This document shows positions 13,501 to 14,862 of a stretch of 14,862 nucleotides of DNA, one piece after another. The DNA is from Lachnospiraceae bacterium (GTDB taxonomy: Bacteria; Bacillota; Clostridia; Lachnospirales; Lachnospiraceae), in contig VSNR01000110.1 in NCBI GenBank assembly GCA_009774345.1, positions 1 to 14,862 on the forward strand, written 5' to 3'. The position numbers and the translations under genes are program-made. Under the pieces are notes generated by a model, which saw only the letters and a program-made list of their open reading frames with translations, ran no database searches and was not told the origin of the DNA. How positions within the stretch are numbered: position 1 is the stretch's first letter; each line of letters starts with the position of its first letter.

Positions 13501-14799
13501 TTAGATGCAAAACGCCGCATACAAAGGCACTGCATCTATATTTCCTTCCGTGCCAAAGTTTTTCTCTGACAACCTGATTATCTTCTCTGGCATGTACATG
13601 TTTGAAAAATGTTTCAGACTTTTCGACCTGACATTTTCACCGGATTTCACCTCAATCGGCACGACGCATCCTTTTTTCTGTATCACAAAATCCACCTCCG
13701 CAGGCGGCGAATCACTCGTCCAGTAGTAAAGCTCATATCCGCCTGACACAAGTGTCTGTGCCACATAATTTTCTGTAAGGCTGCCTCTGTACAGCTCTGA
13801 CAGCTCATGCCTGATAATTCCTTCCGGCGTTATTCCGCTAAAGGCAGACAGCAGACCTACATCTGACAAATACAATTTAAACGCAGAAACATCCCTGAAT
13901 GCAATTAATGGTACATTCCCACGGCTGACCCTGTCGCACCGCAGCACTACGCCCGAAAAGACAAGCCATGCTATTGAATCGCCAAAAATCCCCGCTGTTG
14001 CTCCCTTTCGAATCAGTTTATACTGAAATTTCTTATTCTCTTTCGCAAGCTGCGCCGGCATTGAACCATATGCATTTTTGATGCGCGTGCTCTCGCTGTC
14101 CGTAGTATATTTTGCCATATCAGCAGTGTAAGAATTCAAGATGAGTCCCTGCACCTCGGGTACATTTACCAGCGATTCTCTGTTCAAATATTCGTTAATC
14201 ACAGCAGGCATACCGCCAATATACAAATACCTGTAATACCATTCCAAAATCTCCTGATGGATATCAGCAGGCATCGCCGCCATACCAGCAAAATGTTCCA
14301 GTATGAGATCTATAAAATATGCCTTCCCCACTGCCCGTAGAAACTCGTCAAATCTCAAAGGATAAAGTGTCTTCATGATAACCTTGCCTACAGGAAATGA
14401 ATATTTTTCCCTGTTTATGGCAACACCCAGAAGACTGCCTGCCGCTGCAATATGGTACTCCGGCGCTTCCTCACAAAAATATTTCAGCGAAGTCAGCGCC
14501 CTCTCACACGCCTGAATTTCATCAAAAATAATCAATGTCCTTCCCGGTACAATCTTCTGACCAAAATACTCCTCCAACAGTCTGATAATCCTGTCCGGTG
14601 ACAGTTCTCCCTGAAAATATTCTGCAACTACATTCATCCTTTCAAAATTCACATAAATCATGTTTCCAAAAAAACGGTCGCCGAGCTCCTGCAAAATATA
14701 CGTTTTTCCGACCTGACGCACCCCATACAAAACGAGCGGCATCCTGTTGGCTGTCATATCCTTCCACTGTATCAAATCCTGCATGATATTTCTTTCCAT
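13501..14799 (-). CDS. AAA_14 / DUF4143 family ATPase
   Basis: This 432-residue protein has an N-terminal P-loop ATPase domain with Walker A GVRQVGKTYIL (K32) and Walker B LIIFDEIQACERA (D93, E94), plus the sensor-like HIAAAGSLLGVA. LYPLRFDEFL and YLYIGGMPAVI are AAA_14 hallmarks. The C-terminal DUF4143 region (SDVGLLSAF, YRGSLTENYVAQTL) ends in a restriction-endonuclease-like motif, AEVDFVI (D370) and PIEVKSG (E383, K385). The cellular role of the family is not known. ATG 14799 is favoured because the family starts with MERxIMQDLIxWK and GGGAG lies 11 bases upstream; GTG 14823 is possible but has no binding site. It is unrelated in sequence to the two DUF1703-type proteins, though the overall plan is similar. 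Confidence 0.87.
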   Translation of the reverse strand: MERNIMQDLIQWKDMTANRMPLVLYGVRQVGKTYILQELGDRFFGNMIYVNFERMNVVAEYFQGELSPDRIIRLLEEYFGQKIVPGRTLIIFDEIQACERALTSLKYFCEEAPEYHIAAAGSLLGVAINREKYSFPVGKVIMKTLYPLRFDEFLRAVGKAYFIDLILEHFAGMAAMPADIHQEILEWYYRYLYIGGMPAVINEYLNRESLVNVPEVQGLILNSYTADMAKYTTDSESTRIKNAYGSMPAQLAKENKKFQYKLIRKGATAGIFGDSIAWLVFSGVVLRCDRVSRGNVPLIAFRDVSAFKLYLSDVGLLSAFSGITPEGIIRHELSELYRGSLTENYVAQTLVSGGYELYYWTSDSPPAEVDFVIQKKGCVVPIEVKSGENVRSKSLKHFSNMYMPEKIIRLSEKNFGTEGNIDAVPLYAAFCI

Positions 14800-14847
14800 A
14801 ACCTTTGCAACTCCCTTTTTCACGGTTCAACTTATTTGTTTGATATT

Positions 14848-14856
14848 ATTATAGCA
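14848..14856 (-). promoter_or_regulatory. Extended -10 promoter of the DUF4143 ATPase gene
   Basis: On the minus strand TGCTATAAT (14856 to 14848) is a perfect -10 with the TGn extension. It lies about 50 bases before the start codon. The -35 region would fall outside the window. Confidence 0.6.
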
Positions 14857-14862
14857 TAAGAA

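Overview
The window looks like chromosomal DNA from a Clostridia-type Firmicute, most likely a Lachnospiraceae-like gut bacterium. This family-level guess rests on the strong AGGAGG-type ribosome binding sites, a HelD-type helicase, an oligoendopeptidase F, a VanR/VanS-type two-component pair, and several ATPase plus PD-(D/E)XK nuclease fusion proteins of kinds that are common there. All chromosomal genes read on the minus strand. Only the insertion sequence at the left end reads on the plus strand. I see no tRNA, rRNA or CRISPR array.

Layout, left to right. Positions 1-82 are hairpin-rich flank. Positions 83-1478 are a complete-looking IS3-family insertion sequence with imperfect terminal inverted repeats, orfA, orfB, and an A7 slippery run that would join them by a -1 frameshift. 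Positions 1479-1609 hold two further perfect hairpins. Positions 1610-3678 carry two overlapping gene pieces: the front half of a chemotaxis-receptor-like protein (membrane segments and sensor, no signalling domain) and the back half of a YesM/LytS-type histidine kinase (no first membrane segment, most of the sensor lost). This is best read as a deletion or recombination scar between two sensory genes. Positions 3679-4011 hold a Rho-independent terminator and a 170-bp imperfect palindrome that looks like a MITE with a TAA target duplication.

Positions 4012-5872 encode a VanS-like sensor kinase and a VanR-like response regulator with overlapping ends; no van resistance enzymes lie in the window. 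Just upstream, 30 bases away, is an ATPase/nuclease fusion gene (5903-7603) with its own promoter and a perfect 5'-leader hairpin. Next come oligoendopeptidase F (7698-9509) and a second ATPase/nuclease fusion gene (9506-11095), translationally coupled through an ATGA overlap. A terminator hairpin separates them from the HelD-like helicase (11215-13281). The right end holds a third, unrelated ATPase/nuclease-like fusion (AAA_14/DUF4143 type, 13501-14799) with a terminator and an extended -10 promoter.

Transcription is probably in five minus-strand units: the DUF4143 ATPase; helD; ATPase 2 with pepF; ATPase 1 possibly continuing into vanR-vanS; and the chimeric receptor/kinase pair. The points most worth checking are the chimeric sensory locus, the palindromic element inserted between vanS and its terminator, and the density of ATPase-nuclease fusions around housekeeping genes. 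I found no clear evidence of a wholly new system.
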